From Siniperca chuatsi (taxonomy: Eukaryota; Chordata; Actinopteri; Centrarchiformes; Sinipercidae), in assembly GCF_020085105.1 (NCBI RefSeq), contig NC_058052.1, forward strand, positions 10,087,233-10,151,232: 64,000 bases of DNA, written 5' to 3'. The number at the start of each line of letters is the position of its first letter. Position 1 is the stretch's first letter. The notes below the pieces were generated by a model that ran no database searches, was not told the origin of the DNA, and saw only the letters and a program-made list of their open reading frames with translations. Shown here piece after piece: positions 49,973 through 63,029 of this stretch. A program made the translations under genes and the position numbers.

Positions 49973-51011
49973 ACTCCTGGCCCACTGTCTGAAATAAACA
50001 ACCTTTCAGCCTCATCTGAGGAGGGTAACCTTTAGATGATCTGTGGCCATGCTGAGGTTGTGCTGGCACCACCGACGTGACCATTTCTGCCAGGTTCACA
50101 TTGTATCTGTTTTATGTGTAAATATCTGTTTGTGGAAAATTTAAATTAGAAGTGGCCAATTTCTGAAGGCAAAAGAGCGTACCCACCTGTCCCTGTGCCT
50201 GCCCGAGGCCACACAGAAATCCTGCAGGACCCAGCACCATTGTTTCAGGGCAATTACCCACCCAGGCCATCAACTTTCATTGAGCAGATGTCCTGGCTCT
50301 CTCTCACAACACGGGGGGATGGAGGGGGGGTCTTATTACATCTCACCAGGCAGGGTACGGACAGTGGAATCCTTTCCTTAGGATTGGATATGTCCTCTCT
50401 GTTTAGAGTCTACACACACACACACACACACCCATGCTCACCGGTGTAGAGGACAAGGCTTGTGGTTCTAAGCAGAAGTGACATCCCATTCATTTGAACT
50501 GGTCAGGGTCTGATATCCCCCCATCTTATCTTACAAGGCTTAGCGTTGCGAAATGACATTGGCCCAGCTCCAGCAAAGACCAATGCAGTGGCTAGCATCC
50601 CTGAAGCTGGCTCACACACAACGACGCTCGGCTGTCTGTCTGCAGCTTAATACTGTGTTATGGTTAAATGCCGCCATTCAGTATAATTTCACAGCTGTTA
50701 ATGTTCCGAAGCGGTCACTGTCTGTCATTGCTAAAAATACCCCTGACAAGAGCTCACTAATTGATGTCAAATGTGAAGCTGAACTTGTCAAGTAATATGA
50801 GCTGATTGCTTCAGAGATTGGTGCTATGAAATTGGACAAGTGCACTTTAAATGTTAACTTGATAAAGTCTGCACTATGAATATAAAGCAGGCTGAGCTAT
50901 TTTACTGAAAATCCACAATCGAATTTGCCTGAATATGTTCTCTGGTTTGTTTTCTCAGCTCTTGTTATTAGTGGTCACTTGCCGGCAATGATGCAGCAGG
51001 ATGAGGAGACG

Positions 51012-51025
51012 GTTGCCATGGCAAA
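51012..51025 (+). promoter_or_regulatory. RFX X-box-like site
   Basis: GTTGCCATGGCAAA, followed by C; 13 of 14 bases match the perfect palindrome. Confidence 0.45.
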
Positions 51026-53539
51026 CACACTCACAGGAGTAAGAATCTTTTGTGTGCAGGACTTGTGACATAATTGCCTTCATTCATTTTTGATAAAAGA
51101 TATACACAAACAGACAAACAAATCATTTCTTGAAAGCATCACAGAAGCAAGAGGATTCAGGCACACAAAGATACACAGTCATATACACACAAGTATGTAC
51201 CGTATGTGAGCATGATAAACACAATCACATTGACTTACTGCATGTCTGTTGGCTATATACCCACCACTTGTGTGTGAACCACTTAGGTGTGCACGTATCA
51301 AGTAGATTGTGAGGTAGCACATGAAACAAAACATTTAGAAACAGACGATGTTTTAACAATGTGTTGTGTGTTCAGTCATCACCAGCATCACACCATGTTA
51401 TTTGACTGAAGGTAACAAATGAAATCCTGTCAGCGCCGCCCTGCTATCCATGTCAGTAGTGTCATTTGTCCGGCTTGTCCGCGTCTGTTCTTTTGAAGGT
51501 TTTACTCTTTCATCCCCTTCATTTAATCTCGTGCGTCATGACAGCAGCGCTCCTGTCCCTGTGTTTCAATGCAGGGCGGGTTCACGGGGACGAGTGGAGT
51601 GTGGGAGGGTGGATGATTGATACCGGCGGGCCGGTGGCTCTGGTACAGCGTGGAGCAGGGAGCGTGTGGCGCCGCGAGATGATAGAGGTGGCATATGATA
51701 AACGAATAGGTGATGAAACAAGGCCTTTGAAGGGAAACTATTTCTGTTCCTACTTCAAGGGTTCATTATTAACTTTTTTATGTTTCCACTGAGGCCAAAA
51801 ACAATCTTCAAATGGTATAGAGCCCTGAGGAAATGGAAGGGGGATTTCTCATTTGGTCCTTTACCTCTAACATTTTTCCGAAGTTTAAGTAAAAAGCTCT
51901 GGAAAGATGCTCAAATAAAAACACCAAACCCAGCTAGTGTGGGCATTACTGACAACACTGTTTGACTTTATTTACATTCACTCTTTGCTGCATCACATCC
52001 TCTCGATTGCTGAATAAATCTGCCTGGGCATTGCTTGCTCTGCTCTGCGTAGGCCATTAATATTCCAATCATCTCCTATATCAGATAAAGGGGAGAGACA
52101 GACTCCTCTTCATCTCTGAAAACACCAGCTGTGCAGAGCCGTGAGACATCCACACATGAACATAGAGCTGTAAACAGAGCACTGCAGACACATTCATAGA
52201 TTCATACATGCAGGCAAACTTATATAATTGAGGAGTTTGCAGGCAACGGCATCAATTTTGCATGGCGTTCATCCTGCATGATTCACTATGTGCACAGACT
52301 CTTGTTCTTTCCTCAGAAGAATTCACCAATTTCAAATCGAGGCACCTGCACACTATTGGAAAAGGGAAAGAAGGGAGGAACTGAGTGGGCAGATATCATC
52401 TCTTGCAGTCAGGTGGGTGTTGATATGCTGCTGGCACCCCCAACAGTCCCTGCTTTCATATCCTACTCATCTCCCCTCGTCCTCCTGCCAACCCTTCATT
52501 TCTCAGAGCCTCTCTGTCACTCACGCTCCACACTATCCTTGTGCCCCCAAAAAAAAAAAAACTCAAGAACTGCAGAACTGCCCCTGGGCTTTGCTGGTCC
52601 CCTCTCCTCTAAAGCGATTAGTCACTCAGGCAGCGAGTGGACCAAGAGTCTGGAAGCTTCTGATAGAGGACCGCTTGCAGCCAGAGTGACAAACTCAAGG
52701 ACGTTTTAGTGTTGTTGTTACTGTTTGTTGCAGTTGTTTATGTGGAGGGCTGCGTGAGTGTCCAGCCGAGTCGAGGCAGTCAGCCATGGTAATTACATGC
52801 CACTCGTCACAGCGCTTTTCTCTCTCTTGCCCTGACCATCGCCAGCAAAAAGCTAACAGCTTGTGTGTTATCTTGGTAATGATTCACCCATCAGTTCACA
52901 TGGACACAGCACTCTCCTGTCTCCCTGCACACAAACACTCACCCCATGCCCTTGCTTGAATTCACCCACTGCACAGCTAAATTTAAATGCATGGAAGCGG
53001 CATCGTACATGCAGCTCAGTGTCACAAATATGGGGCTCCATTTCCCTTCTGAATTTTGATTTTCTGCACTCCAGTGCCTCATTTAGTTATATTTAGGAAC
53101 AGCTAGACGAATCTGAAATACAAACCCATCAGCGTGCATCTTAACACACACAGGGTAAATTGGTAAGGTTGCTGAGCAATACAGTGGGTTACCTTGTATC
53201 CCAGGAAACAACAAAATCCAATTAAAGGAGCCCATGAACCATAGCAACATGTGGTAAACACAGCATGGCACCGCCGCGAGGTTGTTATTCAATCATCAGA
53301 AGTAAAACAAACAATTACTGCAGAATGACCCTAATGCAAGAACAAATGAGAATTTATGCATGAGGAAGCGTGGGTTGGGAATGGAAGTGATCCATCCCTC
53401 ATACACGTCGGCAAGAGACTACTCGAGCTCCTTATTCACAAGAATAATGATAATACTGATGAGACAAGCATTGTGGGGAATTTATTATTTTGCTGTCTAA
53501 ATGTCTTTCATGTTCAGGACAAAGCATTTCCAGTGGTTT

Positions 53540-53990
53540 TGCATTTCAAAGAGAATCGGCAGTATTGTTGTTATTAGGATTGATGGAGGTATGTTACCAG
53601 TGCTAATTAACCGATGCTAATTGTGCGGTTGAATAAATTATAATCAGAAGGGCAGCTTCTTAGAGTTGATTAATTTTTAATAATGCCTCATCTGTTTTGA
53701 TATTTTATGTTTAAATGTTAAGGAGATCGAGGACTGCTGCCTGAGGGTGGACGGAAGATGCTATGATTGAGTAAAACACAAACACCAGAATAATTAGCTG
53801 ATAGCTATTCATACGGCCCCTCCTCTTATATTACACCCTCAATATAGATGAGCTATACAGACGGATGTGTATTCCTGTCACACGCTGTGGTGGCAATGAG
53901 GAATCCATATGAACAGGATTCATTTTCATTTTATGGAGGAATCACGTTTCAAAGCTGGCTCACTCGCCCAGTTGCCATGGCAACAGTCTA
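53540..53990. promoter_or_regulatory. Possible conserved enhancer ending in a perfect X-box
   Basis: Dense homeodomain words (GTGCTAATTAACC, GATGCTAATTG, GAATAATTAGC, TTGATTAATTTTTAATAAT) in a repeat-free stretch, with a perfect X-box at 53,971. This is the most enhancer-like block in the window by eye. Conservation could not be tested. Confidence 0.33.
53971..53984 (+). promoter_or_regulatory. Perfect 14-bp RFX X-box palindrome
   Basis: GTTGCCATGGCAAC is the ideal RFX dimer site and one of the best-known long motifs in conserved vertebrate non-coding DNA. Confidence 0.6.
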
Positions 53991-54685
53991 ACAGACATGG
54001 GGTTAGACTAATGCAAGGAACATTTATCCATACTGCAGATGTTGGCAACAATCATTTAATTTGCCTTATATACAATTACAATACATTATATCTGCGTATA
54101 ACTACTCAAGAGTGCATTACACGGGTTTGTTATTTGGTTGTATACTGCTTATAAATGTTTCTAAATGGTTAAAATAAAGTGATAGCCAGATGGTTATTGA
54201 TTTTTACAGTATTTTTCTTGTGTTTTATTTGAATTATAGAGATATCAACACATATGAAGGTGCTGAGGCAATTGGGGAAAAAAAGATTAAACAGGAAAAA
54301 GACAAACCAATGTCTTGTGAAACTGCTGCACACTCATCATGACGCCCTTTACATATAGCTGATAGCATTGCTAGTGAGTTAGCATCCAGATGGTCCTATG
54401 TGCATCTATAGCTGACTCACAGTAACTGGTAGCAGAGGCTTTGCTTTCCACTACAGGCTGTTAATCATGCTATTCTGAGCCGCAGTCAGGCGTCTGTCCC
54501 TTTCCCCTGATATACGGCGTTTAGCAGAATGGCAGCGAGATGATTAAATCTTGTGTTGCAGAAATGTTGCACAGAGAAAGAGACTGGGCTGTGTGCTGCT
54601 GAGCTGATGCTGGATGTGATAAAGTTGTCCTTGTGATTGGAACCCGGCCTCCCCTCCTCCCCCATCCTGGGACTGGTTGTGGCTT

Positions 54686-54699
54686 GTAACCATGGCGAC
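54686..54699 (+). promoter_or_regulatory. RFX X-box-like site
   Basis: GTAACCATGGCGAC, 715 bp downstream of the perfect site, matches GTNRCCATGGNRAC. Confidence 0.5.
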
Positions 54700-55339
54700 A
54701 GCTGGTCTTGTTACCTGCTCAGAGGGGGATGGAGCGGAGCTCGTGACTTCGAAGCTTAGGTTACTAGCCATGGCGGATGGAGGAAGGTTGAGTGGGGGGA
54801 AGGGGGGACATCACACAAAGACCATACTGTTCTCTGCACATCCATTCACTGCTCGAGCAGCCAGTGAGGGAAACAAGATCAATAGCATGAAGTAGTTGAT
54901 TAGAGTAACTCAATATTACGACTTAAGTTTCCAGAGATGCTTTTAGAGCGAGCTGAGAGCCGCCGTATCAGGCCCTCTCTGTCTATCTCTCATGTAAGCA
55001 GACAGAATAATTGCCAAGCTCCACACACCATGAATAAACTCCTAAACGTAGGATTGACTTCATTGCTCCCAACGGGAATCCTAGTGACACATATTTACCT
55101 CAGCCTCATGCTGCAATCACATAGCTTACACTAAAAACGGAGCGACAGAGTTTAATGTGCTCTCCCCAGAGATCTAAAGCAGGTTTCATGAATTGTACAC
55201 ACAGAAATTACTATGTGTCACAGGCCTCTCATTAGGCTCACTAATTTGTCACCCACCCTTTTGTGGATCTGCAGTATGTACCTCACCCTGACTAGTCTGA
55301 CTTCAAGGCCCCCTTCCGTCTTTATTTACACACTGACTT

Positions 55340-55510
55340 ATTATTGAGAGGCTGCTATGCACAGAGATGTAATTATTTTTTGACCAAAGATGTGCCAGTT
55401 GCTTGACAACAGCAATTACATCTTAATGAGTGGAAAGCTTAGTGTCAAATGATTGAGATGCAGCTGGATTGGTGCTAAATTGCCTTTAAGCCCTTAGAAA
55501 AGCCAACAGT
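55340..55510. promoter_or_regulatory. Possible conserved non-coding element
   Basis: A repeat-free AT-balanced block with GATGTAATTATTTTTTG, AGCAATTACATC (inverted GATGTAATT) and TGATTGAGATGCAGC. The word GATGTAATT occurs in both orientations about 55 bp apart. Confidence 0.27.
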
Positions 55511-55909
55511 GACAACATGCGCAGGCTTAAATACACATTTTCATCTTCAAACATTATCTTGTAGGGTGTGACTTATGTGGGGGCACTGAAGTCTGTGCTC
55601 AGTGAGTTGTGCATTTTATAAATGATTGAAGAGCCTTATTTAAAAACTTGAAGAATGAAGAGCAGCAGAAAGAGTAAAATCTTTAAAGAGACAGTTTTTT
55701 GTGCTTTTCAAATATGCCAGTAAGACTGTCAGAGGCTCACCTTTGTATTTTCAAGTCAACACTGAAACTGTACATTCAGTTAGCGCTGAGCAGCTGCGCA
55801 AATGGCTTCAGGTTTCCCCTTGAAACAGGCCAACGCATTCCAGAGACGCATCAATGGGATTAGTTGTTATGATGGAGCGAAGCTGGCAGTGGCCAGATTC
55901 AGAAGGACT

Positions 55910-55923
55910 GTTGCCATGGAGAC
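55910..55923 (+). promoter_or_regulatory. RFX X-box site
   Basis: GTTGCCATGGAGAC matches the consensus GTTRCCATGGNRAC at every fixed position. Confidence 0.52.
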
Positions 55924-56182
55924 TGCTCGAGGGGCCAAAAGCAGCCAGTAGACAGTCAGCTGATGCCCTTTGGGTAAATCCTTTCAAACATGATTTGCTT
56001 ACTTCTTTCTTTATTTATTTCTCTTTCAGCTAAGAGAAAGCCCCTCACGATGCACGAATTGCTTCCGCCATTTTGTATCCAGTGAGAGGATGTAGGTGGA
56101 AAGCTGCAATATCACACACACTATCTGATTTTACAATAGATCAAAATGTATAATTCACTTAAAACTTCGATGCATCACTGTA

Positions 56183-56477
56183 GAGCTGCAACAATCAGTT
56201 GATTAATCAATTAGTTACCAAAACAGAAAGTCAATCAGCAACTATTTTGGTAAGAAATGATTAATTTGAGTGAGTTTCAAGCAAAAATGCAAAACATTTG
56301 CTGGTTCCAGCTTCTTAAATGTGAATATTTTCTATTCTATTTTCTGTTTTATATCATTGTAAATTGAATATCTTTCAGTTTTGAACTGTTTACACAGTTC
56401 AAAACACATTTTAGAGACAAAGCATTAATTGATTAATTAAAGAATTGAAAATGAAAATAATCATTAGTTGCAGCCCT
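56183..56477. mobile_element. Palindromic MITE family B, copy 2
   Basis: The left end GAGCTGCAACAATCAGTTG is inverted in the right end AATCATTAGTTGCAGCCC. The interior runs opposite to copy 1 at 22.1 kb (GCTGGTTCCAGCTTCTTAAA resembles the family body). It contains a perfect hairpin at 56,378-56,405. Confidence 0.75.
56378..56405. repeat. Perfect 11-bp hairpin with 6-nt loop inside family B copy 2
   Basis: GTTTTGAACTG and CAGTTCAAAAC flank the loop TTTACA. It lies in the middle of the transposon copy and may be a local duplication-inversion. Confidence 0.65.
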
Positions 56478-59400
56478 ATATCAAAAAAGATTAAAAGATT
56501 ATTAAAAAAGAGGCCCTCTGTGTCCAAGCCCACTTCTTTGTGTTACACTCCATGTTAATGTATTCAGCATGTCACCACGTGAGTCACATGTTGCATGTGT
56601 TATACGTGCCGTCTCTGTCGAACAGGCCGCTGTCTGTGTGAGCGGTGGTGAATCGGACCTGTTTGAACGGATAATGCGGCCCAGCACGTCAAAGAGGACA
56701 ATGTGATCTTTTCTGGTCCGGAAGAGAGTGTGTAACACTATCTGCAGCTTAAATGGAGCGAGACAAAGAGTCAGGGGATCGTCATGTATCACTACTGCCA
56801 CTATCCTGCAGGAGACAACAGTGGGTGTGTGTCATCACTCAGTTTTCAGTTGCTGTTTTGTGCAAGTCATGAATGATATTCTTACACCATGTGATCTGAC
56901 CTCCCCTTATTACCAGTAAATATCTGAGACTGATAGCCTTGCAACTCACTAGCATTTCATTTCAGGACTAGTCAGTTGCAGGTGATTATACTAAACAAAG
57001 TAGGGAAAGATTGCTGAGCTTGTTTGAACGTTAGGGAGTTGATTCGGGCAATCCTCATTTGCTTACAGCTGGTGGAACTCAGGTCAGCAAGGGTGAGACA
57101 TATATTATCTGCTATCATCACTGTTTACTCTTCAAACATCCTGGCGAAAGCTTTGGGCCTTGGAAATTTCTAACAAATAATTTAATATCTAAAAATTCAA
57201 ATCACTTCACAACCTGAGAATGACATTTTAAAGGTATGACATTTTAACCTGACAGCAGTGAAAAGGTTGAGGTGGGTGTGCGTTTGTGTGTGTGCATGAT
57301 GGCGTTTATTTGCGCTGCAACTAATCCGGCTCGCCTTACCTCACTCTACCAGTAATCGTGGGAAAGAATGCAGCTCCTTTACTGTACTTGTTTTCCTTTG
57401 TGTTGGAGGTGTGGCCGGCTCGTCATGCCTCCCAGGTGTCACCTTTCCAGATCATCGTGTTGATACTGTAATGGGGAAAAACTCCAAACAAACTGGAGTG
57501 ACCTCATTTGCCTCGGGAGGTTCACAGCGTTCAGCTGTGGTTTCACTTTACATTCATCATTGTGCTCTGAAACCATAATTAGTGTGAAAGATGATTCAGA
57601 TGGAGCCGGTCCAGCTTCCCTCTCGGTAACAGAAATGATTAGGATCTTATTGCTAAAACCTTATTAGAAGAAATTATTCAATGATGTAGATCATTACACT
57701 GTGCCAAATACAAAACAATTAAACTTAGTGCATAAAATTGGTGGCATTAATTCTGTTTGGAAGTATGTCAACAGCACTTTTACACTGATTTCAGTTGCTG
57801 CATTTATAAACACGACGCAAAGAATTAATAGCTAAAGTCCATTTGAGATGCTCAAAATTCAAAAAAGTTTTTGGATTGCACAAGTGCTTTCGCAACTTGC
57901 TCTTCAGTTCTCCTCTTTACACATCAGCAAAAGGCCCCAGAAGGGAAAATGCTGACCACTTGGCCGAGGTTTGGTAGAGCTCCGCCACATTTGGGCCCAT
58001 TTAAAGCAATGTTTCCCAGCCGTCAGCAGCTGCTTTCCATCTAGTGGCATTTTCCTTGTCTACCCCCCAACGCCATCCCCCTTCCTCCACCACCACCATC
58101 CCCTCTTTCTTCACGTCAAACTTGGCAGGCAAGTTTACACTCTGATTTTCAAAGCCGCCCTGTTCTCTGTCAAATGTTGCGTGGCAACATCAAACGCTCT
58201 GCCGGACAGAGCCTTCCTGGGATTCCAGCGTGGTGGGCGGATAATTGGAGGCAGGCCTCAGCGGATCTGGCAGATGTGTGATGAGTTTTTACTGGAGCGT
58301 TTTTTTTTTGAGTGGTGTTTATGTGTGCGTGGGGGGGAGACAGGTTTTAGAGGGAAAACATAAGGGCTTTCTTTGTTGTCGTCCCTTGCTCCCTCCCTAA
58401 AGCTGGCCACAGGGGCGTCTTATTGGCCCAGTGGCCAAGTAAGGGCTGAGTGTGGCAGTAAACATTGCATACAGACACGATATCTGAACCCAGCATGTGG
58501 AATTTGATGTTTTAGGTCTGACTCACAAAGCCTGTAAGCCTCCAAACATTTCCACATGTCCCGTCCTTCTCTTTCTCTCTTTCACTTTTTCTGGAAGCTG
58601 CCTTTTTTCTGTTACTTTTGCAAGAAACACCCAGATAATTACTAGGCACTCTTGTCTGGGGGCTGACCGCAAGTTTGGATGAAGGTCACTGCAGTTGCTG
58701 TCAAACATATAGTGATTACAAAGAAGCTCAGGAATTCCCACACTTTTCCCTCCAACCGCTCACCCCACTGTAGAAGCAGGAATGCTGGACTTGGATTCTT
58801 AGTTTTCCTGTCCATCCATCATTGAGCAAGCATAACAGGGACCCAGACTAGCTCCTCCCAAGCCAAGGGTGGGCTTCCACTGAAAGTGCAAGAGGCCAGG
58901 GCTCAGTGGAGGGCTGTGGAGAGGAAAGAGAGGATGGGGGGGGTTGTTGGGCTCGGGAAATTGTTAGACAGAGAGGGAAATGGACAAAGGAAAAAAAAAG
59001 ACATACAGACAGAGTTCCAAGTAAAAAAAAGAATGAAACACAGCCCTCCCATGTTTTTGTTAAGTCCCTTGGGCTCATGCAGACAGTATTAAGTTGAATT
59101 TTTTTCTTTTTACACAGGAAGGCGGTACAGATGTTTCTGAGAGCAGGCTTGCGGTTTCCCTGTTTTCCTTTTGCTAGTCTGTTCCCGGCTCTCCAGTGTT
59201 GCCAAGGCGCTCCCTTACTCGGTGCTGGCGTTTTTGTTTTTCCTGAGAGTGGGGCTCCAACAGGAGGGTCATCTCCAGGCCAGCTCCAAATGAGAAATAG
59301 TTGGCCGGCTGCCCTGGCGGCCGCTCAAATCCGCCCTTTTGAAAAGATTACTGTGCTGCTGCTGCCGCCGCCTCCTGTGGGGCATGCCAGATCTGCTGAG

Positions 59401-62400
59401 GGGAGAGGAATGTGCAGGAGGGCTGGAGGAGGGAGGGAGCGGGTAAGAGAGGGGGGCACCGCAGGGCCACATTTCATTCGACCTCTTTCAGAAAGTTTTT
59501 CTCATTACTTTTCTTCTCCCTCTCCTCCTTAAATGCTTCAATTTGTGCTGCACAGAACAGGACGTGGACTGTTCCCAAATAAAACCTGACAGGGTTTTTC
59601 CACCCAGCCAAGAGCTGTGTGACACAGTCCAGTTCAGCCCCCTCCCTCCCCTGGCTGTCTTTTGGCTGCTTGTTTTTGTTTCTTAGGGGACTGGTGATGA
59701 ATGATCGATTGATAGCGTTAAGGCCCACTGTGGGACTGCCGTAGGCTATCTCTGCTAAGCTGCTTTGCCTGATAGGCTGCTGACTGTGGAGACTCCAAAG
59801 CCAGAGCAATAAAAGTTGATTTGTGGGGGCATTGTGAGAAGCCCTAGACACTTAAGAGAGGTGTGCATGTCTCCTCTGGCCTGTCACAATCAATACTACC
59901 CCACCACCGCTGGGCCTCTCTGTCTCCACTGTGTTTACTCTTAAATAATGCATCACACTCTCACACAAATACCTTCCATTCACACTAGGGATGGAGACCA
60001 TTAGCCGTGGCCATGTGGAACAATGAAATACAGCCTCTGCGTCCTCTTTCTTTTTATACAACCAGCAGATAGAGCATTTTCCTTCTCTTGAGTGCTTCTG
60101 CGAGGCATCATTTTAGTGCTGCCTGACCTAATTTAACAACCTCAATATCCAATCTTTTCAGGCTCTGATTACACACCCGCCTAGTTTCAGCTCGGATTAA
60201 CCTCTGAAAAGAACTCTATAACAATTAGTGGAACAATGAAGATAAAAGGCATTGCCTGAGCTAGGTTGTCTGAACCTGACATATTTTGCCCCTCTTAACT
60301 GCTTGTCCTGAGGGGACGCATGCTTCCATGTTGTATTTATGAAAACGGTTACCACAGTATATAAAATGGCATGTTAACTAGGCGTCAAGCAAAAGGAAAC
60401 ACTTCTATGCTATAATATATTACTGTTTATGATTTTCTTAGAGATCATGTTACTGGAGACTTTGATAAATGCTGAGTAATTACATCACTGCTCCGCTATA
60501 AGAATGTTGGAGCCTCCCCAGGCATCATTAACTGCTGATGGATTTGAAATGAAGAGGCCTTGGTGGGTGGTCCTTATCTAAGAGTCAGGAAACAGGGCCA
60601 GACCCATAAACACCCTGCTCACCACAGAGGAAGCACCCGTGTATGGAGACCACACCCCAAGTTGCTGTAAACCTTGAATGTGCCCAAAATATAAGAAATA
60701 AGGGGCGTAAAGCTTTGTCCAAATCTCAGACTCTAACAGCACTTATGGGAGCAGCCAAGGCAGAGAAAACAACAATCCAGCTTGGTTTTATTTGCAAGAC
60801 TGGGCTGTTCCAGTAAACATCACCATGCATGCAGGCAGAGTCAGAGCATTGCTATCAGTGTGTCTGCTCCACGCCAACACTATAAGAATAGCACTGTGTG
60901 TTCCCGAGTCACATCATCTGCTTAGCAACACACACGCTGGGGAGAGCAGGACAGAGCTATGTGATTGGGGGAGACCAGGACCCTCAGGACACAGAGCGCT
61001 AATTGCAAAGCTGTTTTTCTCCTCCGTTTTTAACAGATGCAATACGCCAGCCATAGAAAAGGGGTTGCATAACAGGATTTTACAGCAGATACCCCTCCTC
61101 CTCTGTGGCTCTCCCTCCATTTTATCCTTCTATGCCCCCCCCAGCAACTCCATCTCTTCCTCTCTGTCCTCTCATAACAGTTGGAGCTGAGCCAGATCTT
61201 TCTAATGCTATTTTAAAGATTGCAGAGACAAAAGAGTGAGAGATTCAGAGGTATTTTTATATTTTTACTGCAACCGGTGTAGAAAATGCATGGTTATATG
61301 TGTGTATTTGGGACACAAAAATCCTTTGTTAATTGGTTTAGAGTGTTGTTGACCTGACTCGGGTCTCTGGCAGTCGTAACAAAGAGCTCAGTGTGGCCAG
61401 CCTTTGTGCTGCAGAGCTGGAAGAGCAGTTTCCATATTGGGACAATATGCGGCGCGACCTCTGACCCTGCTCAGAGGCGGCGGCTAGAGAGCACTTGGAG
61501 ATTTGCTATTCAGAAACACAAAGCATTCCAGGCTCACACACATCTACAAATAAGAGAAACAGAAAACATGTTGGCACAAGTAGATGGCGCACACATGCAC
61601 ACACCAACTGTTACTTTTCGTTCGTCAACCCTCCGGGCCAGAAATTACACATGCAAGCATTTTGCTGTCTGACGGGGGCAGGGCAGACTTGGCTGGGGGA
61701 GCTGAGAATATTTGCAACAAACACACACACGGACTGATGATCTCACTATGTAAGGGAAGGCGAACATGAAGTATTTGTTGCCACAGGGCCAAGTGAGAGA
61801 AAGTGTGTGTGTGGGGGGGGTGGAGATTTCAGACATGGGAGATGGGAGTGGAAATCAGACATAGCTGTTGTGTATGACTATTTGTTCGGTACAGTTTCCA
61901 CATCGGTCCCTGAGAAAACAAAGAAGAATTACGCAATGCAAATGTTGCTCAACCCTGATTACAGTCATCCATGTGAACACCAGGAAAAGGATTGTACTGT
62001 GTGCCAGGGCGTGTGTATGTATGAATATACAAAATATAAAGGACATTTATATTTTTGCACAAAAAAATCTGCTTCTCTCAACCTCACTGATTCAGAAAGT
62101 GCCTCTACTGTTTTGTGCTTTCACTTTGTGCATGCATGCATGTTCATTTGTGAGAGTGCATGTCTCCTCATCGGAGGAACACACTCTTATGCACTCTTTG
62201 CACGTTTGGCTGACTACATCTGCCATCCACAATAACCCTCGGAGTGATGTCCAATGTGCTGAGTATGTTATGATGTTTGTGTGCATGGTTAGCGAGGGTG
62301 AGGGGAGGATAGTCCAGAAATAGAAATGTTTCATGAAAACATCACAATGGAGAATCATTTCACTGTAAAGGCTGGTTTCATAATCGCCCTGGAGGAACCA

Positions 62401-63029
62401 GGCTTGTCTGTTCCATTTGAGCTCCCTTTTTGCCCTAATTCACTTCTGCAACTCGAATGTATTTAACCCAATGTCAGCTCTGACTACCCTTGCTCTCTTA
62501 TCTCAGCCTTTACTCCTGTCAGGTCATGTTTGTTATGAAAGACTTGAGTGCTTTTTTTTCCGTCTGGGGGAGTGCTGTTAACATCAGAGCAATGATGATG
62601 ACTGAGTTACAGTATGTGAGGCAGCAATCATCTTCCCTCTGAATGCCAGTCAGGAGAGGGGAGCACAGCCATGAGTAAACAAGGTGTGGCTCCTTTGAGA
62701 TGATTTTCAGAGGAAAATCATTTCCCTGGCCAATCAGTCTCTGAGTCATTCAGTTTTTTCAGGATTCTCCCAGGATTTGTGTGCAGCACTGACAGCAGCG
62801 CAGTTCCAGAGCCTTTTCTGGCAGGACGCTTTGAAATAGACTTGTCAGGGCTCAGGGCACAACAGAAAATGTTTATGTAAGTGGTCAGAAATAGGCAGCA
62901 CATTTTGTCATGTTTAACATTAGTCATGAGATCACCAACTCTCTCAGCACAGCATCAAGCGATTATTAAATGTGGCTTTTACTTTTTGTTTTCTGAACAA
63001 CAAGTTGAACAGTCTACAGCCATGCTAGC
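56478..63029. other. Non-coding segment
   Basis: No gene is supported. It contains a CTCF-like site near 58,037, purine/A-rich DNA at 58,920-59,040, a GC-rich patch with GCTGCTGCCGCCGCC near 59,357, a regulatory-looking block around 60,440-60,560, and short CA, GT and G runs near 61,718-61,820. The 130- to 151-codon frames (57.97, 59.1, 60.8, 61.8 kb) have no domains. Confidence 0.5.
58037..58048 (-). promoter_or_regulatory. Weak CTCF-like core
   Basis: The minus strand reads CCACTAGATGGA, one base from the CTCF core CCANNAGRKGGC. Flanking similarity is partial (AAGCAG). Low confidence. Confidence 0.22.

Larger units (their letters stand above)
48979..56182. other. Non-coding segment with an X-box cluster
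   Basis: No gene is supported. It contains a CCAGG tandem tract (49,600-49,621), a short CA tract near 50,412-50,429, an A-run at about 52,549-52,561, five X-box sites (49,959-55,923) and two regulatory-looking blocks. The 143- and 133-codon frames at 52.3-52.7 kb show no domain. Confidence 0.5.

Noticed and set aside
56502..56801. 99-codon minus-strand frame with a protein-like first half
   Set aside because: No family recognised and composition drifts; at most conserved non-coding DNA.
61807..62323. Overlapping 142- and 151-codon frames with many Cys
   Set aside because: Cysteine spacing is irregular and both frames are open over the same DNA, which indicates chance.
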